From positions 1 through 64,000 of the forward strand of contig NZ_BDAU01000001.1 of the NCBI RefSeq assembly GCF_001612615.1: DNA of 64,000 nt. Reading direction: 5' to 3'. Source of the stretch: Nocardia amikacinitolerans NBRC 108937 (lineage in GTDB: Bacteria; Actinomycetota; Actinomycetes; Mycobacteriales; Mycobacteriaceae). Positions 46,184 through 55,413 of this stretch are shown piece after piece (positions within the stretch are counted from its first letter, which is position 1; every line of letters begins with the position of its first letter). The notes under the pieces are model-generated. The model did not search any database. It was given only the letters and a program-made list of their open reading frames with translations, and was not told where the DNA came from. A program made the translations under genes and the position numbers.

Positions 46184-47512
46184 ATGCAGCGAGTGCACGG
46201 AAGGCGGTCGCTATCGCGGGCCGCCCGGATGGCGGCGGCGGTGGCCGTTGCCTGCGCGACGGCGGTGGCCGGGGTCGGGGTGGACGTCACGGAAGCGGCG
46301 GCCGACGAGGTCAGCGCCTTCTACACCCCGCCCGCGCAGATCCCGTCGGAACCGGGCGCGATCATCAAGACCCAGCCGATGCCGCTGTTCGCGACCGCGC
46401 CGACCCTCGAGGGATGGCCGGGCCAGGCGCAGCACGTCATGTACACCACGCGCTTCCAGGACGGTTCGCCGGTCGCGGTGACCGGAACGTTCATCGATGC
46501 CACCGGCCCGTGGCAGGGGGCGGGACCGCGACCGACCGTCGTCATCGGTCCCGGTACCTCGGGCCAAGCCGACCGCTGCGCGATGTCGGTGGCGTTCTCG
46601 ACCGGAATGGCGCTGTTCACCGACCCCTCGCCGGGACTGTCGGCGAATCAGGAACTTCCGTCGTCGGCGGTGTGGAGCTCGTTGGGCGCCCGTGTCCTGG
46701 TGACCGACTACATCGGCCTCGGCACGCCCGGTATTCACACCTTCGCCAATCGCATCGAGGGCGCGCACGCCCTGCTCGACGGCGCACGGGCGGCCAACCA
46801 TCTGGCGGGCGTCGGACCGGAAACCCCCGTGGTGTTCTGGGGCTACTCGCAGGGCGGCGGCGCGGCGGCCGCGGCGGCGGAGATGCAGCCGAGCTACGCG
46901 CCGGAACTGAACCTCAAGGGCACCTGGGCCGGTGGTCCCGTCGCGGATCTCGCGAAGATCCTGGAACGCATCGACGGCGCGCTGATCGGCGGCGCCATCG
47001 GCTTCGCCATCAACGGCATGCTCGCCCGCTACCCCGACCTTCACAAGGCGGTCGACCGGGTGACCAGCCCCGCAGGACGCGCCATGCTGAACACGCTCAG
47101 CACCTCGTGCATCGGCGATGTCATCACCCATCACCCGTTCCTGCGAACCAACTCGATGACGATCGACGGCCGATCGCTCACCGAACACCTGCACGGGATC
47201 CCGGAAGCCGGTCCGGCGCTGAACGATCTGCGCGTCGGCACCATGAAGCCCACCTCGCCGGTCCTGATCACCAGCGGCATCAACGACGACACCGTCCCCT
47301 ACAACCAGGCCCGCCAACTCGCCGAGGACTGGTGCGCCAAGGGCGCCACCATCACCTTCCGCACCAACGATCTGCCGCCGATCTTCCCCGGCGCCACGAT
47401 CCCGAATCACTTCGGACCGGAACTCATCGACGGCTTCGGCCCCGACAACGCGATCACCTACCTCCTCGATCGCCTCGCCGACAAGCCCGTCTCCGGCTGC
47501 ACGATCGACTGA
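46184..47512 (+). CDS. Secreted triacylglycerol lipase-family protein
   Basis: A 442-aa alpha/beta hydrolase of the actinobacterial secretory lipase family. It has a signal peptide (basic n-region, then MAAAVAVACATAVAGVGV, cleavage near AAADE), the nucleophile elbow GYSQGG (Ser), ITSGINDDTVPY (Asp) and a late His in IPNHFGPELIDGF. It hydrolyses lipid esters outside the cell. ATG has GGAGAG upstream. The next gene is cholesterol oxidase, so the pair may act on sterol esters. Confidence 0.88.
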   Translation: MQRVHGRRSLSRAARMAAAVAVACATAVAGVGVDVTEAAADEVSAFYTPPAQIPSEPGAIIKTQPMPLFATAPTLEGWPGQAQHVMYTTRFQDGSPVAVTGTFIDATGPWQGAGPRPTVVIGPGTSGQADRCAMSVAFSTGMALFTDPSPGLSANQELPSSAVWSSLGARVLVTDYIGLGTPGIHTFANRIEGAHALLDGARAANHLAGVGPETPVVFWGYSQGGGAAAAAAEMQPSYAPELNLKGTWAGGPVADLAKILERIDGALIGGAIGFAINGMLARYPDLHKAVDRVTSPAGRAMLNTLSTSCIGDVITHHPFLRTNSMTIDGRSLTEHLHGIPEAGPALNDLRVGTMKPTSPVLITSGINDDTVPYNQARQLAEDWCAKGATITFRTNDLPPIFPGATIPNHFGPELIDGFGPDNAITYLLDRLADKPVSGCTID

Positions 47513-47519
47513 TTTCCCC

Positions 47520-47549
47520 GGCGCCAGGGACATCGGCGTCCCTGGCGCC
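47520..47549. terminator. Hairpin between lipase and cholesterol oxidase
   Basis: Perfect 11-bp arms ggcgccaggga (47520-47530) and tccctggcgcc (47539-47549) around an 8-nt loop lie 8 bp after the lipase stop and 28 bp before the next start. It may attenuate read-through. Confidence 0.65.
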
Positions 47550-47576
47550 GCCCGAACGATTCCCGAAGGTCTTGTG

Positions 47577-49172
47577 ATGACTGTAATTTCGCGCCGGTCG
47601 ATGCTGACCGGTGCCGCCACGGCTGGCGCGGTACTGCTCGGCGTCCGCTCGCTCGGTGCGCCCGCCCCTATCGCCGCACGGGTCAACACCGTCCCGCTGA
47701 CCTACGAAGACCATCGCGTCGTGGTGGTCGGCTCCGGTTTCGGCGGCGGAGTCAGCGCGCTGCGCCTGGCGGAAGCGGGCGTGCCGGTGACGGTGCTCGA
47801 GCGCGGGTTGCGCTGGCCCACCGGCCCGAACGCCGAGACGTTTCCTCGCGCCTCCGTCCCCGACAAGCGGTTGCTGTGGTGCCGGTCGAGTCCGAACCTC
47901 TTCGGCAGGCCGCTGGTGTTCGAGCGCTACACCGGCCTGGTGGAGGCGGTGCCGGGGGTGAACATGACGGCACTGTGCGCGGCGGGCGTCGGTGGCGGGT
48001 CGCTGGTCTACCAGGGCATGTCGCTGCAACCGTCGGAAGCGGTGTTCGACACGCATTTTCCGCAGGAGCTCGACTGGGCGACCATGAACCGGGTGCACTA
48101 CCCGCGGGTGGCGCGGATGCTCGGACTCGCCGAGGCGCCCGACGAGTTGATCGCGACCGAGAACTACCGGGCGGCGCGCGTCTTCGCCGACCGGGTGCGC
48201 CGGGCCGGGATGCCGCTGTCGAAGATTCCGATGCCGATCGATTGGGATTTCGCGCTCGCCGAGCTGCGCGGGAAGATGAAGGCGTCCTACACCAACGGCG
48301 ACGGCGCCATGGGCGTCAACAATGGCGGCAAGCACTCCGTCGATGTCACCTACATCGCCGCCGCCGAAGCGACCGGACTGGTGCGGGTCGAAACGCTGCA
48401 TGAGGTCACCGATGTCGAGCGCGCACCGGACGGTCGCTGGACGGTGCACGTGCAGCGCTTGGACACCACCGGCGCCGTGGTCGAGAACAAAATCCTCACC
48501 ACGCGCGCGTTGATCATGGCCGCGGGCAGTCTCAACACCACGCGACTGCTGGTCCGCGCCGGAGCGAAAGGGCTGATCCCCGATCTGCCGGACGGCGTCG
48601 GTCATGGCTGGGGCACCAACGCCGACCGCATCTACGTCTGGACCGATCCGTCCGCGGAATTCGGTGCGCCGCAAGGTGGTCCGGTGATCTACGGCAGCAA
48701 GAACTGGGCGGATCCGCGGGCCGCCTACACGGTGATCCAGGCGTCCATCCCACCGCTCTCGCTCGACCCCGCCAGCACCATGATGGTCGGCTACGGCGTC
48801 AGCGACGGGCGCGGCGCGTTCACCTATGACGCGGCCCGCGACGACGCGATTCTGCACTGGCCCGAACACGGCGACCGCGGTATCCAGGACAACCACATCG
48901 GTCCCGCGGTGCGCAAGATCGCCGGACCCGACGGGATGCTGCTCGACACCAACGCCCTGTTTCCGTCGACCTGGCATCCCCTCGGCGGCGCGAGCATGGG
49001 CGCGGTCTGCGATCTGGACGGCCGGGTGCACGGCCAGCCCGGGCTCTACGTCCTCGACGGTGCGCTCATGCCGGGCAATACCGCGGCCTGCAATCCCTCG
49101 ATGACCATCGCCGCCGTCGCCGAAAGGGCGTTGGACAACCTCGTCGCCCGCGACGTGGGCACGCGCATCTGA
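47577..49172 (+). CDS. Cholesterol oxidase, FAD-dependent GMC type, Tat-exported
   Basis: The 531-aa flavoenzyme has a twin-arginine signal (SRRSMLTGAATAGAVLLG), the FAD motif VVVVGSGFGGGVSALRLAEAG in two parts, GVGGGSLVYQGM, and the C-terminal catalytic region PLGGASMG with CNPSMTIAAVAERAL. It oxidises cholesterol to cholest-4-en-3-one with O2. The ATG is preceded by GAAGGT; a GTG three bases earlier is also possible. It is followed by a strong terminator. Confidence 0.92.
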   Translation: MTVISRRSMLTGAATAGAVLLGVRSLGAPAPIAARVNTVPLTYEDHRVVVVGSGFGGGVSALRLAEAGVPVTVLERGLRWPTGPNAETFPRASVPDKRLLWCRSSPNLFGRPLVFERYTGLVEAVPGVNMTALCAAGVGGGSLVYQGMSLQPSEAVFDTHFPQELDWATMNRVHYPRVARMLGLAEAPDELIATENYRAARVFADRVRRAGMPLSKIPMPIDWDFALAELRGKMKASYTNGDGAMGVNNGGKHSVDVTYIAAAEATGLVRVETLHEVTDVERAPDGRWTVHVQRLDTTGAVVENKILTTRALIMAAGSLNTTRLLVRAGAKGLIPDLPDGVGHGWGTNADRIYVWTDPSAEFGAPQGGPVIYGSKNWADPRAAYTVIQASIPPLSLDPASTMMVGYGVSDGRGAFTYDAARDDAILHWPEHGDRGIQDNHIGPAVRKIAGPDGMLLDTNALFPSTWHPLGGASMGAVCDLDGRVHGQPGLYVLDGALMPGNTAACNPSMTIAAVAERALDNLVARDVGTRI

Positions 49173-49179
49173 CCGCGTT

Positions 49180-49211
49180 CGCCGAGCCGCCTGTTTCGCG
49201 GCGGCTCGGCG
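49180..49211 (+). terminator. Terminator after cholesterol oxidase
   Basis: Perfect 12-bp stem cgccgagccgcc (49180-49191) with 49200-49211, loop tgtttcgc, 8 bp after the stop codon. Confidence 0.8.
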
Positions 49212-49255
49212 GTGCGGCGCCCGCGGTCGTCCGGCGACTGGATTACGGTTGGCGG

Positions 49256-49927
49256 GTGGCCAGGACTGGTGAAACCGAGACGGCAACCAAGATCATCGAC
49301 ACCGTGCTCTCGCTGCTCGACTCCGACGGATACGACGCAGTGCAATTGCGCCCTGTCGCGAAGCAGGCGCACGTCTCCCTGGCGACGGTCTACAAGCTGT
49401 ATCCGACCCGGGACGAGCTGATCCTCGCCGCGGTCGAACAGTGGATGGCCACCAACATCTACACCGAGCTGGCGCCGCCATGCGAGAACGAATCGCTTGC
49501 CGACGGTCTGCTTCGGCTGGTCCGGTACGTGTTCGAGCCATGGGAACGCAACCCTCGAATGCTCACCGCTTACTACCGAGCACGCTCCGGCCCCGACGGT
49601 CAGCGGCTGGACACCCAGGGCTTCGACGCCGTCCTGCCCGCCGCGACCGTTCTCTTCACCGGGATCGACCCCGACTACATCGCCGATGTGGGGCTCGTCC
49701 TGAGCAATATGGTCTACGCCCTCGTCGGTCGCTTCGCCAACGAGGATCTGGCCATCACCGAGATCCTGCCCGCGCTCGAACGAACCATCGCGCGGCTCAC
49801 CGGAAACAACGAGCCCTTCGCGGCGGCCGCCGGATCCCCCGCTCCCGATGCACCACCCTTCACCTGGAGTCCCTCGATCGTTTCGCCGTACTCCCCTGGT
49901 CCGGACGGCGCCGAGCAACCGTCGTAG
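49256..49927 (+). CDS. TetR-family regulator
   Basis: The 223-aa regulator has the TetR helix-turn-helix RPVAKQAHVSLATVYKLYPTRDEL and a ligand domain resembling the KstR-type group (YVFEPWERNPRMLTAYYRARSG). The start is a GTG with weak ribosome site. Its position between cholesterol oxidase and a SnoaL-like protein makes sterol control plausible but unproven. The C-terminal 30 residues are Pro/Ser-rich. Confidence 0.8.
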   Translation: MARTGETETATKIIDTVLSLLDSDGYDAVQLRPVAKQAHVSLATVYKLYPTRDELILAAVEQWMATNIYTELAPPCENESLADGLLRLVRYVFEPWERNPRMLTAYYRARSGPDGQRLDTQGFDAVLPAATVLFTGIDPDYIADVGLVLSNMVYALVGRFANEDLAITEILPALERTIARLTGNNEPFAAAAGSPAPDAPPFTWSPSIVSPYSPGPDGAEQPS

Positions 49928-50007
49928 CAAGTCGAAGCGCGCGCGCCGGGCAGGAACGTGTTCTAGTGTGGGTCGACGCCCGCTGTATCGGAGCTTCGGA
50001 GGCACCC

Positions 50008-50451
50008 GTGCTGTCATTGCAGGAGATTTCGGACCGGCTCGAGATCCAGGATCTGATGGTTCGGTACTCGCACGCCGTCGACACGCGGCAGTGGGACCTG
50101 CTCGACGAGATCTTCACCGCCGACGCCCACATCGATTACACGGCGATGGGCGGACCGGCCGGCGATCTGGCTTCCACCAAGCAGTTCCTCGCCACCGCCA
50201 TGCCGAACTTCCCCGCCTTCCAGCACTTGGTCAGCAATTCCTCGATCACGGTGCACGGCGACACCGCGACGGCCCGCACCATGTGCCACAACCCGATGCT
50301 CGTCGCGGGCGAGAACGGCACGCAGAGCCTCATGCTGTGCGGGCTGTGGTACCTGGACACCTTCGCCCGCGTCGACGGGCTCTGGCGCATCAGGCAGCGC
50401 GTCGAGGAGAAGAGCTACATGTTCCTCGCGCAACAGGTGAACGGCATCTGA
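50008..50451 (+). CDS. SnoaL/NTF2-like protein
   Basis: A 147-aa protein with the cone-shaped NTF2 fold pattern: LSLQEISDRLEIQDLMVRYSHAVDTRQWDLLDEIFTADAHIDY in blocks, and the C-terminal YLDTFARVDGLWRIRQRVEE. Members are isomerases, dehydratases or binding proteins, often for steroid- or polyketide-type ligands. GTG start with GGAGG at 5 nt. Convergent with the next gene, 1 bp apart. Confidence 0.8.
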   Translation: MLSLQEISDRLEIQDLMVRYSHAVDTRQWDLLDEIFTADAHIDYTAMGGPAGDLASTKQFLATAMPNFPAFQHLVSNSSITVHGDTATARTMCHNPMLVAGENGTQSLMLCGLWYLDTFARVDGLWRIRQRVEEKSYMFLAQQVNGI

Positions 50452-50452
50452 C

Positions 50453-51202
50453 CTACCCACTCGCGGCGCGTATTCGGGCGACCATGTCGTCGAGCCGACG
50501 CTGATGCGAGCCCTGCCAGTAGACGCGGCCGCAGTCCGCGCACTGGCGGAAGGCGTCGTAGTAGCGGCGGGTGAGCGGTTCGAGCCGGTCGAGGACGTCC
50601 TCCTTGGCGACATCGGTGACGAGGCCGCCGCAGCGTAGGCAGCGACTGAACGGCGCGAGCCGATCGGTCAGGTCCAGCTTGCGGATCAGCTCGACGATCT
50701 GCTCGAACGGACGATCGGCGTGCACGAAGACGCCGTGTGTGACGGCGCGCCGCGCCAGCAGCCCGCGATCGCGAGTGAGCAGGATGCGGTGCTCGGCGGC
50801 CGCCAGCTCGGCGAGGGCGGCGTCGTCGGCGTCCCATTCGCAGCGGGCGTCGAGTCCCATCAGCCGCATGAGCCGCGCCAGCCCACCGAGATTCACGTCG
50901 ACGACGAAGCGCGGTTCGCGCAGCGGGCGGGCGCGCACCCGGGTCACCGGCCCGACGTCCAGCGTTTCGAACATCGGATACACCGCGAGCCGATCGCCGG
51001 GACGCGGGTGGTGGCCGAAGTCGACGGAAACGCCGTTCACCAACATCAGATCGATCTCGGTGTGCGGAATGCCCGCGGCTTCCACGATGTCCTTCACGGT
51101 CTGGTGCGGACGCATCGGCCGCCGCTGCCCCGTGTACCGGAGGTCCGGGTGCAGGAAGTCGTTCAGCTCGGCGTAGACGCGCAGCTCGACACCGGCGGTC
51201 AT
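50453..51202 (-). CDS. ThiS-like domain fused to Mut7-C RNase-type domain
   Basis: The 249-aa protein has an N-terminal ubiquitin-like (ThiS/MoaD) domain (ELRVYAELNDFLHPD, HTEIDLMLVNGVSVDFG) and a C-terminal Mut7-C PIN-like domain (DVNLGGLARLMRLMGLDARCEWDADD, ILLTRDRGLL) ending in a zinc ribbon with two CxxC pairs (CLRCGG, CADCGR). It is probably an RNA-acting nuclease; substrate unknown. Its upstream 15 bp mirror those of capA. Confidence 0.85.
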   Translation of the reverse strand: MTAGVELRVYAELNDFLHPDLRYTGQRRPMRPHQTVKDIVEAAGIPHTEIDLMLVNGVSVDFGHHPRPGDRLAVYPMFETLDVGPVTRVRARPLREPRFVVDVNLGGLARLMRLMGLDARCEWDADDAALAELAAAEHRILLTRDRGLLARRAVTHGVFVHADRPFEQIVELIRKLDLTDRLAPFSRCLRCGGLVTDVAKEDVLDRLEPLTRRYYDAFRQCADCGRVYWQGSHQRRLDDMVARIRAASG

Positions 51203-51261
51203 ACGACCATTGTCGTCCAAGCACCGGCGCGGGCGGGCGCTCGATGATCGACAATGGTGGT
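51203..51261. promoter_or_regulatory. Mirror-image leaderless-type promoters for Mut7-C and CapA genes
   Basis: On each side the start codon is preceded by GACAAT, 6 nt away: gacaat-ggtcgt-ATG on the minus strand (51214-51203) and gacaat-ggtggt-ATG on the plus strand (51250-51261). The two 16-bp ends form an inverted repeat with one mismatch. A -10 hexamer 6 nt before an ATG is the leaderless-mRNA arrangement common in actinobacteria. Confidence 0.5.
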
Positions 51262-52353
51262 ATGCCGACGGTGCTGCTCGGCGGCGATGTCATGCTGGGC
51301 CGCGGGGTGGATCAGATCCTGCCGCACCCTGGCGACCCGCTGCTGTGCGAACGGTATGTGCGCGACGCGCGGATGTATGTCGAGCTGGCCGAGGAGGAGA
51401 ACGGCGCGTTCGCCCGTCCCGTGGATTTCCGGCGGCTGTGGGGCGACGCCCTCCCGCTGCTCGCCAAGGCCGACGCGCGACTGATCAACCTCGAAACCGC
51501 CATCACCGCCGACGGGACGTTCGCACCCGCCAAGGGAATCCACTATCGGATGCGGCCGGACAACATTCCGGTGTTGACCGCCGTCGCGCCGGTCGTCTGC
51601 GCCCTTGCCAACAATCACGTGCTCGATTTCGGCGCGTACGGGCTGACCGACACCCTCGACACACTCGATGCCGCGGGCATCGACCACGCCGGAGCGGGAA
51701 CGGATCTCGACGGTGCCCGCACTCCGGCGACGGCCGAACTCGGCGACGGTAGCCGGGCGGTGATCGTCTCGGTCGCCGCCGGATCCAGCGGTGTGCCGGA
51801 ATACTGGGCGGCGCGTCACGATCGGCTCGGACTGTGGCGGATCGGCGAGACACCAAGCGCCACCGCCGCAGACGAGGTGGCCGCCGTTGTGCTCGCGGCC
51901 ACCCGCGACCAGGACGTCGCGATCGTCTCGATCCACTGGGGACCCAACTGGGGCTACCGCGTGACGCCGAGCGAACGGCACTTCGCGCACCGGCTGATCG
52001 ACGCGGGAGTCGATGTGGTGCACGGACATTCGGCGCACCATCCGCGGCCGATCGAGATCTACCGCGGCAAGCCGATTCTGTACGGGTGCGGCGATGTCGT
52101 CGACGACTACGAAGGCATCCACGGCCACGAGAGCTATCGCACCGATCTGCGCCTGCTGTTCCTGGTCGACCTGGACGCGGGAGCGATACGGCTGCGCATG
52201 ATTCCCCTGCGAATGTGCCGCATGCGCCTGCAAACCGCCGAACCCGACGAGGCGCGCTGGCTGTGCGAGACGATCCGGGAGATCAGCCGTGGCTTCGATA
52301 CGCGCGTCGCTACGCGGGCCGACGGCTTGCCGGTGGTGTATCGCAAAGCCTGA
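51262..52353 (+). CDS. CapA-family protein (poly-gamma-glutamate capsule enzyme-like metallophosphatase fold)
   Basis: The 363-aa protein matches the CapA/PgsA-type family: TVLLGGDVMLGRGVDQ (metal-binding GD), LINLETAIT, CALANNHVLDFGAYGL, SIHWGPNWGY and VVHGHSAHHPRPIEIYRGKPILYGCGD in blocks. Metal-ligand Asp, Glu, Asn-His and His residues are present. Role in capsule or cell-wall polymer handling is known for some members only. The start MPTVLL is chosen from the mirrored promoter arrangement. Confidence 0.85.
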   Translation: MPTVLLGGDVMLGRGVDQILPHPGDPLLCERYVRDARMYVELAEEENGAFARPVDFRRLWGDALPLLAKADARLINLETAITADGTFAPAKGIHYRMRPDNIPVLTAVAPVVCALANNHVLDFGAYGLTDTLDTLDAAGIDHAGAGTDLDGARTPATAELGDGSRAVIVSVAAGSSGVPEYWAARHDRLGLWRIGETPSATAADEVAAVVLAATRDQDVAIVSIHWGPNWGYRVTPSERHFAHRLIDAGVDVVHGHSAHHPRPIEIYRGKPILYGCGDVVDDYEGIHGHESYRTDLRLLFLVDLDAGAIRLRMIPLRMCRMRLQTAEPDEARWLCETIREISRGFDTRVATRADGLPVVYRKA

Positions 52354-52376
52354 CGAATTACCTTCGGCGGCAACGG

Positions 52377-55274
52377 CTATCGGCCGGGGATGCCGAGTTC
52401 GTTCAGCTGCTGCTGAAGACGATCGAGGGCCTCGCGCATGGCGTCGATCTGCGCGTTGAGCTCGGCGATCTTCGCCTGATCCACCGGTGGCGGGCCCTGC
52501 GCCTGCGGCGGTGGCGCCGGTAGCGGCTGTTGTCCCGGTGGTGGCGGCGCCGCGGGCCCACCGCCGGGTGCGGTGGCGAGCCGACCCGTTTCGGGGCCGA
52601 AGACTTGAACGAGCGCCTCGGCGATGGTCGGGGCGTAACCGACGAGGACGCCGCCGGTGCCTGGTTCGCGATAGCTGACCAGCACCCGCGCCAGCTGCGG
52701 GAACGTCGATCCGTTCGGCGTGTTCGAGATTCGCTCGGTGAACAGCGGTTCGACATAGAGCACACCGCCGTCGGCGATCGGCAAGGTCAGCAGATTGCCG
52801 TACTGGATCCGGTTCGAGCGCTCCAGCAGTGTCCGCTCGGAGGCGACCCTGGTATCGGAGATCATCGAGTTCTGGATCTGCTGCGGCCCCTGGGTGAGGG
52901 TGTCGGTGGGCAGTTGCAGGACGGTGATCTTGCCGTAGTTCTCCGGATCGGAGTCAGCGGAGACGTAGGCGGAGAGGAATTCCCTGTTGAACCCGACCAT
53001 CGCGGTGGCGAGCCGGAACGTCGGCTCGGCGCTGCCGGGCTCGCCGACGAGGACGTAGAACGGGGGCTGGTGCGGGTTGGCATCGACAGTGGGATCGCTT
53101 GGCACCGACCAGAAAGCGTTGGTGGTGAAGAACTCTCGCGGTTCGTCCACGTGATACTTGGCCAGCATCTCGCGTTGGATCTTGAACTGGTCCTCCGGGT
53201 AGCGGAAGTGCGCGCGCAACTCCTCGGTGATCGACTCCTCGGGTTCGACCGTGCCGGGAAAGACCTTCATCCACGCGTCGAGCACCGGGTCGTCCTGGTC
53301 GACCTGGTAGAGGGTGACGGTGCCGTCGTAGGCGTCGACGGTGGCCTTGATCGAGTTCCGCAGGTAGGAGATGTCGCGTGAGCGTCCGCCGGTCTCGCCG
53401 GGCGGCTCGAGCATGTCGAGCGAGGCGTGCTTGGCGTAGGGGTAGCCGTCGATCGTGGTGTAAGCGTCGACGATCCAGACGATTCGCCCGTTCACGACCG
53501 CGGGATAGGGGTTGTGGTCGGTGGTCAACCAGGGCGCGACGAGTTCGACGCGATGGCGCGGGTCGCGATTGAGGATGATCTTGGAGCCGTCGCCGATCGC
53601 CTTGGAGAAGATGATGTTTCGTTCGGCGTAGAAGATGGCGAAGGCCATCCGGTCGAACCAGTTCCCGATCGGCACGCCGCCAGCGCCCGTGTACGTGTAC
53701 TTCGTTGCGTCGGTGTCGTATTCGCGCGGTTCGGTGCCGCCGCCGACGATGGCGTAGTCGGGGTCCGACTCGGCGATCACTTCGCCGAAGTAGATGCGCG
53801 GCTGATCGACCGGAATCAGCTGCTGCCCGGAGGATTGCGAGGCGATGTCGCTCACCGTGTAGATCGGGTATCCACTGTTGCTGCTCGCGGCGTCGCCCGC
53901 GGCCTCACGCACCGCGGCGTTGACGCGGTTGGCAGGCGCGGCGACGAACCCGTTGCCGTGCGTGTAGACGGTGTGCCGGTTGACCCAGTGCCGCTGGTTG
54001 CCGCTCAGCGCGTTCGGCGTCAACTCGCGGGCGGCCACCACGTAGTCGCGCAGTTCCCCGTCGATGCGGTAACGATCGAGATCGAGATGCGTGGGGAAGC
54101 TGTAGAAGTTCTTCAGCTGTTGCTGCTGGGTGAAGGTGCGCGAGAGGACGCTCGGATCGAGCAGGCGCGCATTGGCGATCGTGGTCACGTCCGCGGGTAC
54201 TTCGGGCGGCGGTTTGGTGCCGATACCCGGGTAGTCACGGTATTCGACATGGTCGCTACCGATTCCGTACGCCTGCCGGGTGGCGGTGATGTTGCGTTCG
54301 ATGTAGACGCGCTCCATGTCGGCGGCGTTCGGACGAACCGAGAGCTGCTCGACGAGCAGCGGCCAGACCGCGCCGACCAGAATCGACGACAGCAGCAGCA
54401 GCGCGGCGGCCATCGCCGGGATGCGCAGGTCCCGCACCACGACTGCGGCGAAGACCGCCGCGGCGCAGATGACGGCGATCGCGAAGAGGATGAGCCGGGC
54501 GGGTAGCACCGCATTGATGTCGGTGTAGCCGGGACCGGCGAAGGTGGGTTCCTTGCTCCGGGTGGACAGCAGCGAGTAGCGGTCGAGCCAGTAGGCGGCC
54601 GCCTTCAACGTGATGAATGTGCCTGCCAGCACCGCGAGTTGGACGCGAGCCGCGTGGGTCAACCCGCTCGCTTTCCCGGAGAGGCGCAGGCCGCCGAACA
54701 GATAGTGTGCCGCGAGGCAGGCCAGGAACGCGAAGACCGTGGCGACGAACAGCCAGTTGACCAGCAGCCGGTAGAAGGGCAGATCGAAGACGTAGAAGCC
54801 GACGTCGTGGCCGAATTCGGGATCCGAGATGCCGAAGGATCCGCCGTGGACGAACAGCTGAACCGTCACCCAGCCCGACTGCCCGATCAGACCGCACAGC
54901 AGGCCAAGCGCGGCGGCGATGCCGAGGCCGAACAGCCGAGGCCGCCGCAGCACCGCGGTGCGATAGGGGCGCAGGACGTCCTCGTCCCCGGTGTCGGGTA
55001 GCACCAGCGGACGGAACCGGTACGCCAGCCACATCGCCGCGAACAGCGCGCCGCCGATGAGCAGCGCGACGAGGACGAACAGCGCGAGCCGGGTGAGCAG
55101 CACGGTGAGCCAGACGCCGCGAAAGCCGACCTCCCCGAACCACATCCAGCTGACATACGCGCCGACCAAGCGCGGAACGACGATCAACGCGGCGAGCAAC
55201 AGCGCGGCCGAGATCACCAGCACCCGAGTGCTGCGCGGCAACCGCCGCAGGCCGAGACCGTCGCGTGCGCTCAT
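52377..55274 (-). CDS. UPF0182-family large membrane protein
   Basis: A 965-aa protein with seven N-terminal transmembrane helices (to residue ~310), a large extracytoplasmic domain (from SVRPNAADMERVYIERNI onward, with HWVNRHTVYTHGNG) and a Pro/Gln-rich segment before a short C-terminal coiled coil (QAKIAELNAQIDAMREALD). This is the standard layout of the actinobacterial UPF0182 family, which remains uncharacterised. Start MSARDG has GGGAGAG upstream; the longer open frame lacks support and covers the divergent promoter. Confidence 0.9.
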   Translation of the reverse strand: MSARDGLGLRRLPRSTRVLVISAALLLAALIVVPRLVGAYVSWMWFGEVGFRGVWLTVLLTRLALFVLVALLIGGALFAAMWLAYRFRPLVLPDTGDEDVLRPYRTAVLRRPRLFGLGIAAALGLLCGLIGQSGWVTVQLFVHGGSFGISDPEFGHDVGFYVFDLPFYRLLVNWLFVATVFAFLACLAAHYLFGGLRLSGKASGLTHAARVQLAVLAGTFITLKAAAYWLDRYSLLSTRSKEPTFAGPGYTDINAVLPARLILFAIAVICAAAVFAAVVVRDLRIPAMAAALLLLSSILVGAVWPLLVEQLSVRPNAADMERVYIERNITATRQAYGIGSDHVEYRDYPGIGTKPPPEVPADVTTIANARLLDPSVLSRTFTQQQQLKNFYSFPTHLDLDRYRIDGELRDYVVAARELTPNALSGNQRHWVNRHTVYTHGNGFVAAPANRVNAAVREAAGDAASSNSGYPIYTVSDIASQSSGQQLIPVDQPRIYFGEVIAESDPDYAIVGGGTEPREYDTDATKYTYTGAGGVPIGNWFDRMAFAIFYAERNIIFSKAIGDGSKIILNRDPRHRVELVAPWLTTDHNPYPAVVNGRIVWIVDAYTTIDGYPYAKHASLDMLEPPGETGGRSRDISYLRNSIKATVDAYDGTVTLYQVDQDDPVLDAWMKVFPGTVEPEESITEELRAHFRYPEDQFKIQREMLAKYHVDEPREFFTTNAFWSVPSDPTVDANPHQPPFYVLVGEPGSAEPTFRLATAMVGFNREFLSAYVSADSDPENYGKITVLQLPTDTLTQGPQQIQNSMISDTRVASERTLLERSNRIQYGNLLTLPIADGGVLYVEPLFTERISNTPNGSTFPQLARVLVSYREPGTGGVLVGYAPTIAEALVQVFGPETGRLATAPGGGPAAPPPPGQQPLPAPPPQAQGPPPVDQAKIAELNAQIDAMREALDRLQQQLNELGIPGR

Positions 55275-55413
55275 CACCCACTCTCCCGTGGTCGCGCAGG
55301 CCGAAAGCGGCACGGCCGACGCGAGACCGTCTGGTTCGATTCTACCGGGGGCGCTGCCCCAATATGGGCGAAGCTCGGCGCTTGGCCTCAGGTCAGCGCG
55401 GTAACCTACCCAC

